This document shows positions 34,204 through 42,091 of a stretch of DNA of 60,679 nt, piece by piece (within the stretch, counting starts at the first letter, position 1; the number at the start of each line of letters is the position of its first letter). Origin of the DNA: Halorubrum coriense DSM 10284 (GTDB taxonomy: Archaea; Halobacteriota; Halobacteria; Halobacteriales; Haloferacaceae). The position numbers were made by a program, and so were the translations under genes. The DNA is taken from assembly GCF_000337035.1 (NCBI RefSeq), contig NZ_AOJL01000036.1, positions 91,834 through 152,512 of the forward strand, written 5' to 3'. The notes beneath the pieces were generated by a model. The model saw only the letters and a list, made by a program, of their open reading frames with translations, ran no database searches and was not told where the DNA came from.

Positions 34204-35298
34204 GTGAAGGTACTGTTAATTTCTAATAAGGCCCCTCACGAGACAGGAGGGCGAGCAGAAAAAGTAGAGACAAGGCAGCGTCTACTTGAACAAAGAGGGT
34301 GGGAAGTAATAATAGGGTATGTACCTCAACCGTATCTCTATTCTTTCTTACCCAGTCTGTTTAGATGTTGGCGGCGTGCCAATCAAGAGGATGTTGACGT
34401 GATACACTCAATAAGTAATCCGATGCACCTCCACGTGATAGGGTTGCTAATATCTCTCTTGACACGCTTACCTTGGCTCGCTGAATTCCGTGACCCTATG
34501 GTAAGAAACCCTGATAGGGAAGACGGTACATTCGAAATGTATCTTGCGAAGATTATCGAGAGCCTCACAGTACGTTTCGCTAACCGCGTAATTTGGATGG
34601 ACGGGATACAAATGCAAAAAAAGTACTTTATAGAGACTTATCCAAACCTCGCCGAAAAACAGTTCAAAGAACTCCCCTTCCTCGGTTTTGAGGCGGGAAA
34701 ATTTGAGTCTGTACCGACTGAAAATTATGAAGCTTCTACTATTACTTATGCCGGCTCTTTTTACGAAGGATGGATAGAACCGTATGAACTCCTCAGAGGC
34801 TTTTCGGATTATGTGAATAAAAACGAACCTGAGGGAGACGAACTAACCCTACAATTCTATGGTGACTGGAGTGATGAGTACCAAGGAGCAGTGGAAAAAC
34901 TCAACCTCGTTGAGTTTGTTAATACGTACAATTTTGTCCCTCATGAGAAGATCATACCTCTGCTCAAAGGATCCGACATTGTTGTATATATAGGTGGTAA
35001 GGATCCGGAGAATAGACTCAGCGTTCCATCGAAAATTTGGGATTACATGGGCGCGAAGACGCCGATACTCGCCGTCGTAGATCCCTCCTTCCGTGTCGCC
35101 CAACTCATCGAAGAGAACGGCTTGGGGGTTGTGGTTCACCCCGATAACAGGGAGGAGATAGCCGATGCTATCGAAAGAATGCTTTCGGGGGAATTCCAGT
35201 ATGTGTCCAATAAAACCACTTTTGACGAGTTCAGCAGGTCGCACAAGATGGATGAATTAGCAGAGGTCCTTGACTCCGTGTCTGAAAATAATCATTGA
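34204..35298 (+). CDS. GT4-type glycosyltransferase, copy 1
   Basis: This 364-aa protein starts VLLISNKAPHETGGRAEKVETRQRLLEQRGWEV, a GT-B N-terminal half, and later has TYAGSFYEGWIEPY (~181-194), FYGDWSDEY and the donor-side SDIVVYIGGKDPENRLSVPSKIWDYMGAKTPILAV. These fit GT4/GT1 glycosyltransferases building dolichyl-linked glycans. No membrane helix is clear. The GTG at 34204 gives the expected N-terminus. It is closely related to the gene at 36373-37491 on the other strand: both share WLAEFRDP, GIQM, LPFLGF/IPYLGF and TYAGSFY(E/D)GWIEPY. Confidence 0.85.
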   Translation: MKVLLISNKAPHETGGRAEKVETRQRLLEQRGWEVIIGYVPQPYLYSFLPSLFRCWRRANQEDVDVIHSISNPMHLHVIGLLISLLTRLPWLAEFRDPMVRNPDREDGTFEMYLAKIIESLTVRFANRVIWMDGIQMQKKYFIETYPNLAEKQFKELPFLGFEAGKFESVPTENYEASTITYAGSFYEGWIEPYELLRGFSDYVNKNEPEGDELTLQFYGDWSDEYQGAVEKLNLVEFVNTYNFVPHEKIIPLLKGSDIVVYIGGKDPENRLSVPSKIWDYMGAKTPILAVVDPSFRVAQLIEENGLGVVVHPDNREEIADAIERMLSGEFQYVSNKTTFDEFSRSHKMDELAEVLDSVSENNH

Positions 35299-35523
35299 TA
35301 GAACAGACTGTTACTAACTAGATGTTTTCAAGCCTACGTATTGATATTCTGTCTGTGTCGCTCTAAATTCCTTCTGTACCGAGGTGACAATTCACCGAAC
35401 TTCAGAGTATCTGGTATAGTGTATTCCATTTTATATAATAGTTATGATATATCTCTGTAATCTAGGGTGGTATGAAATGACTTGTCTCTTTGAGACGTTA
35501 CTAAATAATTACATTTTCTATCC
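35299..35523. other. AT-rich convergent intergenic gap with small hairpin
   Basis: This 225-bp gap between convergent genes has no gene that I can support. It contains a perfect 5-bp stem, GTCTC-TTT-GAGAC, at 35484-35496 and several T-rich runs, so it may serve as a bidirectional transcription end. The evidence is weak. Confidence 0.3.
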
Positions 35524-36339
35524 CTAACTACTTTTAAAGTAGTATGCTTGTGGTTTTATTGGGTGTTTTTTTACAATCTCATACGAGACATCATGGCTGT
35601 CAAATTGGTCTAATACAGTGTTTTCTCCATCGCCAAGACGGTCAGAGTGAATCTCTACGATCCCTGCGAAACTTTCTATATCTGCAGACAGCAAATCTGC
35701 GATAACCTCATCCTCAGCGCCTTCAATATCAAGCTTCACAAATGGCTTTTTAATGTTGTGGGATTTAAATATATCAGATAAAGATTTGCTATCACGTTCC
35801 ACCGTCTCTGTGAACTTTTCCGTGTCTTCTCCCGGTGAAAGTGTGTCTCTGGGGGATCCGGTCGTTGATCTATCTTCGTGAAATGTAACAGAACCAGATT
35901 CACCGGCAACAATTGTATCCAAGATCCTAACCCGAGACGAGTCAAAATCATTCAGTTCCGAATTCTGTTTGAGAACTGAACGATTATACTGGTTCGGCTC
36001 AAATACAAGAATCGGAAGGTCTGGGTTCATTCTTCCCAGGATGACAGTATAGAGCCCAAAGTGAGCACCAACGTCTAATGCTGCGTCATGATCAGAGAGT
36101 TCGAAATACGAAAGAGGTATGTCTTCTAATGCTGTACGGCCGCGCTCAACGTCGATACAATCGTACTGCCTCAAAAAAGTCGTCGTATCCTGATACCCAT
36201 ACACGAACTCTGCCCCTGAACAGTTATATCGGAACTGATTAGTTCCCCGAAGTTGATTTACTTTAACAAGGACACTTGCTCCAAGTCTACCGATTGGTCT
36301 TGGAAGTTTCTGACCAATTTCATAAAGCATGGTAATCAT
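35524..36339 (-). CDS. FkbM-family SAM-dependent methyltransferase
   Basis: This 271-aa protein has the SAM-binding motif AALDVGAHFGLYTVILG (~86-101), then VFEPNQYNRSVLKQN and the FkbM hallmark FVKLDIEGAEDEVIADL (~200-215). FkbM enzymes O-methylate sugars or natural products; here methylation of the surface glycan is likely from context. The ATG at 36339 (MITMLYE) or the one at 36330 can be used. It lies 33 nt downstream of GT4 copy 2 on the same strand, so the two probably form an operon. AT-rich composition indicates recent acquisition. Confidence 0.87.
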   Translation of the reverse strand: MITMLYEIGQKLPRPIGRLGASVLVKVNQLRGTNQFRYNCSGAEFVYGYQDTTTFLRQYDCIDVERGRTALEDIPLSYFELSDHDAALDVGAHFGLYTVILGRMNPDLPILVFEPNQYNRSVLKQNSELNDFDSSRVRILDTIVAGESGSVTFHEDRSTTGSPRDTLSPGEDTEKFTETVERDSKSLSDIFKSHNIKKPFVKLDIEGAEDEVIADLLSADIESFAGIVEIHSDRLGDGENTVLDQFDSHDVSYEIVKKHPIKPQAYYFKSS

Positions 36340-36372
36340 TCGTGATCCGGCGTTCTGAGTATTTAAATCCGG

Positions 36373-37491
36373 CTATCTCTGATTCTTTTTTGTATATCGT
36401 TCACCTTCGGAAACCGTATTGAGGATATGTGTATACTCTTCCATAGCTTGGCGGCTATCGAATCTATTCTTCATATATCTATTTGGATCGTAATTAAAAT
36501 CGGCTGTACGAATGGTGTGGATCGCATCGGCTACCGAATCTGGCTCTTTCGGATGGGCGGTGACTCCAACATTTTCTTTTCTTATGAACTCTCCAGCACG
36601 AAAAGTCGGATCAATTACACCCAAGATTGGTGATTCGGCGGCAATGTAATCTGCCATTTTCAACGAGATATTTTGTCGGTTGCGCGGATCATTACCGCCG
36701 ACGTACAGAAGCAGATGAGACTTCTTTAGAATAGGGATAATTTCATTGTATGGCACTGGGTCATATGTAGTCACGATATCCTCTAGATTCTCTTCACACA
36801 CTTTCTGCTGGTATTCCTCTTTCCAGTCACCGTAGAACTGAGTCTGTATTCCTCCACTACCGTGACGCCTCACGTACTCGCTCAAACCCTCTAAGAATCC
36901 GTATGGCTCGATCCATCCGTCATAGAAAGAGCCCGCGTATGTAATTGTGAAATTATCAAACTTTTCGGTGCTTATCCTGTTAAATTTCTCAACTTCAACA
37001 CCACCAAATCCTAAATAAGGTATCTTATAGAATTTTGATTCGGGTAGATCTGGATAAGATTGCTTGAAGTGATTGTCATTCATCTGAATGCCATCCCACC
37101 ATACTACTTGATCTGTAGATATAACAACACGTTCTTCCAAAATGCGTCTCTGGAGATGAGAGTAGGATCCAGTGTCTACATGAACATTTGTCGCTAGAGG
37201 ATCACGGAATTCTGCCAACCATGGCTCCCCTGTGATTTTCTTCAATATGTATCCAAGAGCGTGTAACTCAGGAGGGCTACAGTGAGTCACCATCACATCG
37301 ATATCATCTGAACGTACACGGCGAGTGAGCTTAGGAACCTCTTTTAGGATGCCGGAGATCGATGGATCGGGAACATACCCTATTTCGACTTCCCACCCTT
37401 GCTCGCGCAGCAACTCTTTGTTCGCCTCTTTCTCGGGTCCGCCCCCCATCTCACGTGTACGATTATTAGAGATCATTAGCACCCGATTCAT
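36373..37491 (-). CDS. GT4-type glycosyltransferase, copy 2
   Basis: This is a 372-aa GT-B enzyme with VLMISNNRTREMGGGPEKEANKELLREQGWEVEIGYV at the N-terminus, PWLAEFRDP, TYAGSFYDGWIEPYGFL and LLLYVGGNDPRNRQNISLKMADYIAAESPILGVID. It is a paralogue of the gene at 34204. Each probably adds a distinct sugar to the same lipid-linked glycan. A TATA-like TATAAAAAG on the minus strand (37532-37542) precedes the ATG at 37491, and the IS6 element begins only about 20 bp beyond it. The FkbM gene follows in the same direction. Confidence 0.85.
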   Translation of the reverse strand: MNRVLMISNNRTREMGGGPEKEANKELLREQGWEVEIGYVPDPSISGILKEVPKLTRRVRSDDIDVMVTHCSPPELHALGYILKKITGEPWLAEFRDPLATNVHVDTGSYSHLQRRILEERVVISTDQVVWWDGIQMNDNHFKQSYPDLPESKFYKIPYLGFGGVEVEKFNRISTEKFDNFTITYAGSFYDGWIEPYGFLEGLSEYVRRHGSGGIQTQFYGDWKEEYQQKVCEENLEDIVTTYDPVPYNEIIPILKKSHLLLYVGGNDPRNRQNISLKMADYIAAESPILGVIDPTFRAGEFIRKENVGVTAHPKEPDSVADAIHTIRTADFNYDPNRYMKNRFDSRQAMEEYTHILNTVSEGERYTKKNQR

Positions 37492-37531
37492 AGCTTGATT
37501 AGCGCTTCTACCCCATACTTGAAAACATTCT

Positions 37532-37542
37532 CTTTTTATATG
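37532..37542 (-). promoter_or_regulatory. TATA-like box for GT4 copy 2-fkbM operon
   Basis: On the minus strand TATAAAAAGA lies about 42-51 nt before the ATG at 37491, predicting a short 5' leader. The IS6 insertion lies immediately upstream and may have replaced the BRE or other upstream control sequence. Confidence 0.5.
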
Positions 37543-37554
37543 CCAGTGTATCTA

Positions 37555-37564
37555 GTGTATCTTG
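37555..37564 (+). repeat. Left copy of 10-bp direct repeat flanking IS6 element
   Basis: GTGTATCTTG occurs here and again at 38261-38270, exactly bracketing the IS. It is the likely target-site duplication. Confidence 0.7.
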
Positions 37565-37566
37565 CG

Positions 37567-37579
37567 GTGTTCAGATAAG
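37567..37579 (+). repeat. IS6 terminal inverted repeat, left
   Basis: GTGTTCAGATAAG is a perfect complement of the right repeat at 38244-38256. Confidence 0.85.
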
Positions 37580-37616
37580 GATTGAAAGGAGAGGCGGTGC
37601 GTTTTCAAAGTGATCT

Positions 37617-38252
37617 ATGCCCGAAAACGACCGCCTCAGCGGCTGTTTAGAAGAGATCAACTTAGAGTTTATGGAGCGAGAAGCAACACCGAAACTGTTG
37701 ATGAAGCTCAGTATTCAGCTCCATCTGGCTGGATTATCGCTTTCGAATACTGTTTCTTTTCTTGAGGTATTTGGTGTTGATCGGGTTCGATCTACCGTTC
37801 ATAACTGGGTTCACAAGGCTGATTTACAGCCGAAACCAGGGCAGAGCCCGAATCACGTTGCGGTTGATAAAACTGTGATTCAACTTGATGATGAACAATA
37901 TTGGCTGTACGCTGCCGTCGATCCAGATTCGAACGATCTGCTACACACAAAGCTTGAACCGACGAGAACAAACGTGATCGCGGATCAGTTTTTCGCGGAA
38001 CTCCGCGAAAAACACGACGTGGACGACGCGATCTTTCTTGTTGATGGTGCGGTTCCACTTCACCGAGCATGTGAAAAACATGGCCTCAATTTCAGATACG
38101 AACGACATGGAAATCGGAACAGCATCGAACGTATCTTTCGTGAGATAAAACGCAGAACTACCAGTTTCTCAAACTGTTTTAGCAACGCCAAAGCAGAAAC
38201 TGCTGACGAGTGGCTGAGATCGTTCGCGTTCGCATGGAATCAGCTTATCTGA
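37617..38252 (+). CDS. IS6-family DDE transposase
   Basis: This 211-aa transposase is of the normal haloarchaeal IS6 length. An N-terminal HTH (LMKLSIQLHLAGLSLSNTVSFLEVFGVDRVRSTVHNWVHK) precedes the catalytic core: first Asp in HVAVDKTVIQL, second in FLVDGAVPLHRACEKHGL, and Glu in RNSIERIFREIKRRT. All three DDE positions are intact, so the element may be active. The coding region ends inside the right inverted repeat. Confidence 0.93.
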   Translation: MPENDRLSGCLEEINLEFMEREATPKLLMKLSIQLHLAGLSLSNTVSFLEVFGVDRVRSTVHNWVHKADLQPKPGQSPNHVAVDKTVIQLDDEQYWLYAAVDPDSNDLLHTKLEPTRTNVIADQFFAELREKHDVDDAIFLVDGAVPLHRACEKHGLNFRYERHGNRNSIERIFREIKRRTTSFSNCFSNAKAETADEWLRSFAFAWNQLI

Positions 38253-38256
38253 ACAC
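38244..38256 (-). repeat. IS6 terminal inverted repeat, right
   Basis: CTTATCTGAACAC is the exact reverse complement of the left terminal repeat. Confidence 0.85.
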
Positions 38257-38260
38257 GACC

Positions 38261-38270
38261 GTGTATCTTG
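38261..38270 (+). repeat. Right copy of 10-bp direct repeat flanking IS6 element
   Basis: GTGTATCTTG is identical to the copy at 37555-37564. Confidence 0.7.
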
Positions 38271-38326
38271 GGCAACAGTATATGCTACCGAAGCTTGTAA
38301 TACCCTGAGTATAATCCCACTATACA

Positions 38327-39676
38327 ATGACTGATATTGTTCTGATAACAATTGATTCTTTGCGTCACGATCATCTAGGTAGCTACAATTATAACAGAGA
38401 TACATCTCCAAACATAGACGATATCGCAGAAAGATCCCATCGATTCTCCAACGTCTTCTCACATGCAGGGATGACACGGGCCTCTTTCCCTACCATTCTT
38501 AGCTCGTCCTATACCAATATGTACGGAGGCTACGAAAGAATAACTGAAGGAAGAGCGCTCATTTCGGAGGTGCTGAAGGAAGAGGACTCCTCTACCGCGG
38601 GATTTCATTCAAATTTGTTTCTCTGTGCGGACTTCGGGTATGAGCGCGGCTTTGATACCTTCTACGACTCTAAGACCGACCCAGGTCTCACTGCGAAGCT
38701 CAGACAGCTCATTAAAACGAACCTCGATCAAGACAGCCTCTTGTATGGGGTTCTACAGAGTCTCTACGACGCGACAGAAAAGAACGCCGGCCTCAACGTC
38801 GGTTCTAGCTATGTGAAGGCAGACGCGATCACCGATCGATCGATTGAATGGGTAAATCAGACCGATTCTGACGATCGGTTCCTCTGGACGCATTATATGG
38901 ACGTACATCATCCATACGTACCACCGGAGGAGTACCAGCTTCAGTTCCGCGACTCGCCGATAAGCGATAGACGGTCAATCAAGCTCCGGAGGAAGATGTT
39001 GGAGTCGCCCGACGAGATTACCCGAGAGGAACGACAAGATCTCATTGACCTGTACGACGCCGAGATACGGTTTACCGATCACGAGGTAGGACGCCTCGTC
39101 GATGAGGTGAAGGATTCGTGGGGCGAAGATACGATCGTGATGATCACCGCGGACCATGGTGAAGAGTTCTATGAACACGGGCAGTACAGCCACAACACTG
39201 TCCATGATGAAGGGATCCACGTACCGCTAATAATCGACGACGGTACCACGGGAGAACACGATGAGATAGTTGGCCTCGTAGATATTGCTCCCACGATCGC
39301 GGAGTACGCTGGGTGTGACATCCCAGACAATTTCTATGGTAATAGCCTCATCTCGGTTGTTACTAACGGTATCTGGGAACGAGACCACGTTATCGGGGAT
39401 TGGGGAGGATCTGACGGCGAACCGGATCGGTTCTTCTACCGCTCCCACGATTGGAAGTATATAAAAAAGCAAGACAACGAACAATTATACGATCTAACTA
39501 CAGACCCGGAAGAGAAGAACGACATCAGAGGTGAAAATCCGCCTGCCTTGTCTGAGATCCGATCTAAGATAGAGGAGCACCGGAAACTGGTCTCTGAAAC
39601 GTCGATGGACGCAGGCGACGTGGAAATGGACGAAGTGGTTCAAGACCGTCTAGAGAAACTCGGATACAAGACTTGA
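38327..39676 (+). CDS. Sulfatase/alkaline-phosphatase-superfamily protein
   Basis: This 449-aa protein begins DIVLITIDSLRHDHLGSYNYNRDTSPNIDDIAERSHRFSNVFSH, the metal-binding N-terminus of the sulfatase fold, and later has VMITADHGEEFYEHGQYSHNTVHDEGIHVPLII with the second metal site. The catalytic position reads GMTRASFPTILSS, lacking the C/S-x-P-x-R formylglycine motif, so a Ser or Thr may serve as nucleophile as in phospho- or sulfo-transferases of this superfamily. Glycan decoration is likely from context. It overlaps no gene and is followed 4 nt later by the flippase, indicating an operon. Confidence 0.82.
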   Translation: MTDIVLITIDSLRHDHLGSYNYNRDTSPNIDDIAERSHRFSNVFSHAGMTRASFPTILSSSYTNMYGGYERITEGRALISEVLKEEDSSTAGFHSNLFLCADFGYERGFDTFYDSKTDPGLTAKLRQLIKTNLDQDSLLYGVLQSLYDATEKNAGLNVGSSYVKADAITDRSIEWVNQTDSDDRFLWTHYMDVHHPYVPPEEYQLQFRDSPISDRRSIKLRRKMLESPDEITREERQDLIDLYDAEIRFTDHEVGRLVDEVKDSWGEDTIVMITADHGEEFYEHGQYSHNTVHDEGIHVPLIIDDGTTGEHDEIVGLVDIAPTIAEYAGCDIPDNFYGNSLISVVTNGIWERDHVIGDWGGSDGEPDRFFYRSHDWKYIKKQDNEQLYDLTTDPEEKNDIRGENPPALSEIRSKIEEHRKLVSETSMDAGDVEMDEVVQDRLEKLGYKT

Positions 39677-39680
39677 CGAG

Positions 39681-41099
39681 ATGGAGCTCGGACAGAAATC
39701 GGTTATACATTTTGTATCGCAGTTTGCTGCTACGATAGCAGGATTCTTGGCGACGATTTTTCTCGCTCGCGTTCTAGGAGCCGATACCTTGGGAACCTAC
39801 TTTCTGGTGATTGCCGTGTTGACGTGGGTAAAGATGTTCTCCACGATGGGGATTACCAGATCGGTGAGCAAGCGCATCAGCGAAACCGACGAACCGGGTG
39901 AATTCCTCACGGCTGGGCTTCTCATACAGATCACAAGCGTCGTCATCGTGTCGTTGTCTATTCTACTGTTTCGGGGACCGCTACAGGAATACACGGGGTA
40001 TAGTAATATCGAAGTTCTAATTGTACTACTACTGTCAGGTTCGTTCTTCGGATTCATAACCTCGCTGTTGGTTGGTGAGGGCTTAGCGCACGTCGCAGGC
40101 GCCCTCAATCCTCTTGATCGAATTATTCGGACGATCGTACAACTTACCCTCGTCGTCTTGGGATTCGAACTACTCGGGTTATTTCTGGGGTATATAGTAG
40201 CGAGCGTCATCGCAGCGACCGTCGGGATCTACTTTGTCGCCGCCAAGCTCGAATATCCTGAGAAGCGTCACTTCATATCAATCTGGTCGTACGCGAAGTA
40301 TTCGTGGATTGGCAACTTTAGCAACCGAAGTCTCGCGTCGATGGATACGATCGTCCTCGGCCTCTTCGTCACGTCCGATCTGATCGGGATTTACGAAATC
40401 GCATGGAACGTGGCTTCGGTTCTCGCCGTGTTCGGTGTGTCAATCAATCAAACACTGTTCCCCGAGATAAGTAGTCTGGACGAAGAGGCATCTGAAGAGG
40501 TCGCTGATCTGGCACAGACTGGTGTCGCTTACTCCGGTCTCTTTCTCATTCCTGGTCTCATTGGTGGTTCAGTTCTTGGGGAGGTCATTTTGTCCGTGTA
40601 CAGTGCCGAGTTCCGTCAGGGATACGTGGTACTGGTTGTACTGATACTCGCTCGACTTATTTCGACGTATAAGTCCCAGTTCACCAACGTCATCGATGCG
40701 ATCAACAGACCGGACGTTACCTTCAGGGTTGACGGCGTTTTCGTGACTGCTAATATCGTTCTTAATATCGTTCTCGTGTACCTCTATGGTTGGATCGGCG
40801 CGGCGGTCGCTACGGCTGTTTCGGCTCTGCTCGGTGCCCTACTTTCCTATGATGCGCTTGTCCGACTGACAGAATTTAGATTTCCGATTGCTGAGGTCTC
40901 AAAACAGGTGGTTTCCGCATTCATTATGGGAATATTCATTTATGCAGGTGCGGAGTTCATAGCGTACGAACTCGTTCCAAGTCTCTTCTTGATACCGATT
41001 GGAGCGCTAATATATTTCGCGGTATTGTTGGTAATCTCTCGCCGGTTCAGAACAATCGTTCGAAATAATGCCCCGGACAGAGTCCATCCATTCAATTAG
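39681..41099 (+). CDS. Oligosaccharide flippase (Wzx/AglR-type, MOP superfamily)
   Basis: This 472-aa polytopic protein has about 12-14 hydrophobic segments. The N-terminus SVIHFVSQFAATIAGFLATIFLARVLGADTLGTYFLVIAVLTWVKM is typical of the polysaccharide biosynthesis/MOP family. It is expected to move dolichyl-linked glycans to the outer face for AglB. It is coupled to the sulfatase-like gene with a 4-nt gap. The downstream SDR gene is convergent. It marks the right end of the most AT-rich cassette. Confidence 0.88.
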   Translation: MELGQKSVIHFVSQFAATIAGFLATIFLARVLGADTLGTYFLVIAVLTWVKMFSTMGITRSVSKRISETDEPGEFLTAGLLIQITSVVIVSLSILLFRGPLQEYTGYSNIEVLIVLLLSGSFFGFITSLLVGEGLAHVAGALNPLDRIIRTIVQLTLVVLGFELLGLFLGYIVASVIAATVGIYFVAAKLEYPEKRHFISIWSYAKYSWIGNFSNRSLASMDTIVLGLFVTSDLIGIYEIAWNVASVLAVFGVSINQTLFPEISSLDEEASEEVADLAQTGVAYSGLFLIPGLIGGSVLGEVILSVYSAEFRQGYVVLVVLILARLISTYKSQFTNVIDAINRPDVTFRVDGVFVTANIVLNIVLVYLYGWIGAAVATAVSALLGALLSYDALVRLTEFRFPIAEVSKQVVSAFIMGIFIYAGAEFIAYELVPSLFLIPIGALIYFAVLLVISRRFRTIVRNNAPDRVHPFN

Positions 41100-41113
41100 G
41101 GTACTGCTCGTCT

Positions 41114-42091
41114 TCAACGAAGGATTTCTCGTACAGAGGATTTAATATTCTCAGACGGTTTCCAATTGAGTTTCTGTGCTGCTCTTGAGATATCCACCTC
41201 AAACTGGTCGACTACAGTTTCGCTTGAACGTGGGTTGTTAACCAACTGGATGTCAGTTTCTGCGCCTAACTCCTCTTCGGCTTCCTTCCGCACAATCTCC
41301 GCAACCTCCATCACGCTCATGTCTTCCTCTCCAGCAATTTCGTACGTCTCGGTTCCGGTTTCGCCGCGCGCTAGCTGCTCTAACAGCCGCTCCATGCTCC
41401 GGATGTGTGCCCGTGCCACGTCTTTCACGTGAACGAAATTACGTGCTTGGGTTCCGGGCTCGTACACCGTTAGCGTCGCGTCAGCGAGTGCTCGGTTGAC
41501 GAAGAAGTTGATAACGGTTGGCTTGTCGATACTCATATCACCGACAACATGTTCACCGTACAGATTCGAGATAAGAAACAAATGCGCCGGGAACGCGCCG
41601 TCCGCGAAGGTTTGAATGGATCGCTCACCAAGTAGCTTCGTTCGGCCGTACCAGTTCAGCGGGTCTCGCGGCTGGTCGGCGGTAATCGGGAATTCCTCTG
41701 GGTCACCAAGTACGGCCATACTGAACGGGAACACTAACCCAGCGCCTGTCTTCCGACAGAACCATGCCACGTTGTTTGTTCCCGTCACGTTCACGTCATA
41801 TGCCAGATCCGGGTTTTCTTCGCAGTCGTCAACTCCGCTCAGTGCCGCGAGGTGACAGACCACGTCCGCACCCGCAAGCGCGTCCTCCAACCGCCCACGG
41901 TTTCTGATATCCACGTGTTCGATCTCGATATCGCCGATCGCGTCGACCTGCCCACGATACATATTATCGATTGCGATCAACTCCCAATCGGGGTGAGTCT
42001 CACGCAGCTCGACGATCATCCGACTTCCGATGTATCCAGCCGCACCTGTGACCGCTATTGTCGGGTTCGTCCCGGAATCTGACTCACTCAT
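41114..42091 (-). CDS. NAD-dependent epimerase/dehydratase (extended SDR)
   Basis: This 325-aa protein has TIAVTGAAGYIGSRMIVELRE at its N-terminus, HLAALSGVDDCEENPDLAYDVNVTGTNNV, the catalytic NWYGRTKLLGE (Tyr148, Lys152) and NFVHVKDVARAHI. It is a nucleotide-sugar SDR of unassigned specificity. Its ATG overlaps the end of the SqdB-like gene by 8 bp, so it is the second gene of that operon and probably acts on the same sugar pathway. Base composition is intermediate between cassette and core. Confidence 0.87.
   Translation of the reverse strand: MSESDSGTNPTIAVTGAAGYIGSRMIVELRETHPDWELIAIDNMYRGQVDAIGDIEIEHVDIRNRGRLEDALAGADVVCHLAALSGVDDCEENPDLAYDVNVTGTNNVAWFCRKTGAGLVFPFSMAVLGDPEEFPITADQPRDPLNWYGRTKLLGERSIQTFADGAFPAHLFLISNLYGEHVVGDMSIDKPTVINFFVNRALADATLTVYEPGTQARNFVHVKDVARAHIRSMERLLEQLARGETGTETYEIAGEEDMSVMEVAEIVRKEAEEELGAETDIQLVNNPRSSETVVDQFEVDISRAAQKLNWKPSENIKSSVREILR

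Larger units (their letters stand above)
37565..38260 (+). mobile_element. IS6-family insertion sequence, apparently complete
   Basis: This is a ~0.7-kb element carrying one transposase gene. Matching 13-bp terminal inverted repeats, GTGTTCAGATAAG at 37567-37579 and its complement at 38244-38256, lie within 2-4 bp of flanking 10-bp direct repeats GTGTATCTTG. The exact ends are uncertain by a few bases because the sequence between repeat and IR differs on the two sides (CG versus GACC). The intact transposase and clean duplication suggest recent insertion. It sits in the glycan cassette between the GT4 copy 2 promoter and the sulfatase-like gene. Confidence 0.85.

Noticed and set aside
35484-35496. 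GTCTC-TTT-GAGAC hairpin as a terminator or small RNA
   Set aside because: The stem is only five base pairs without a clear T-tract. It is listed only as a note in the intergenic entry.
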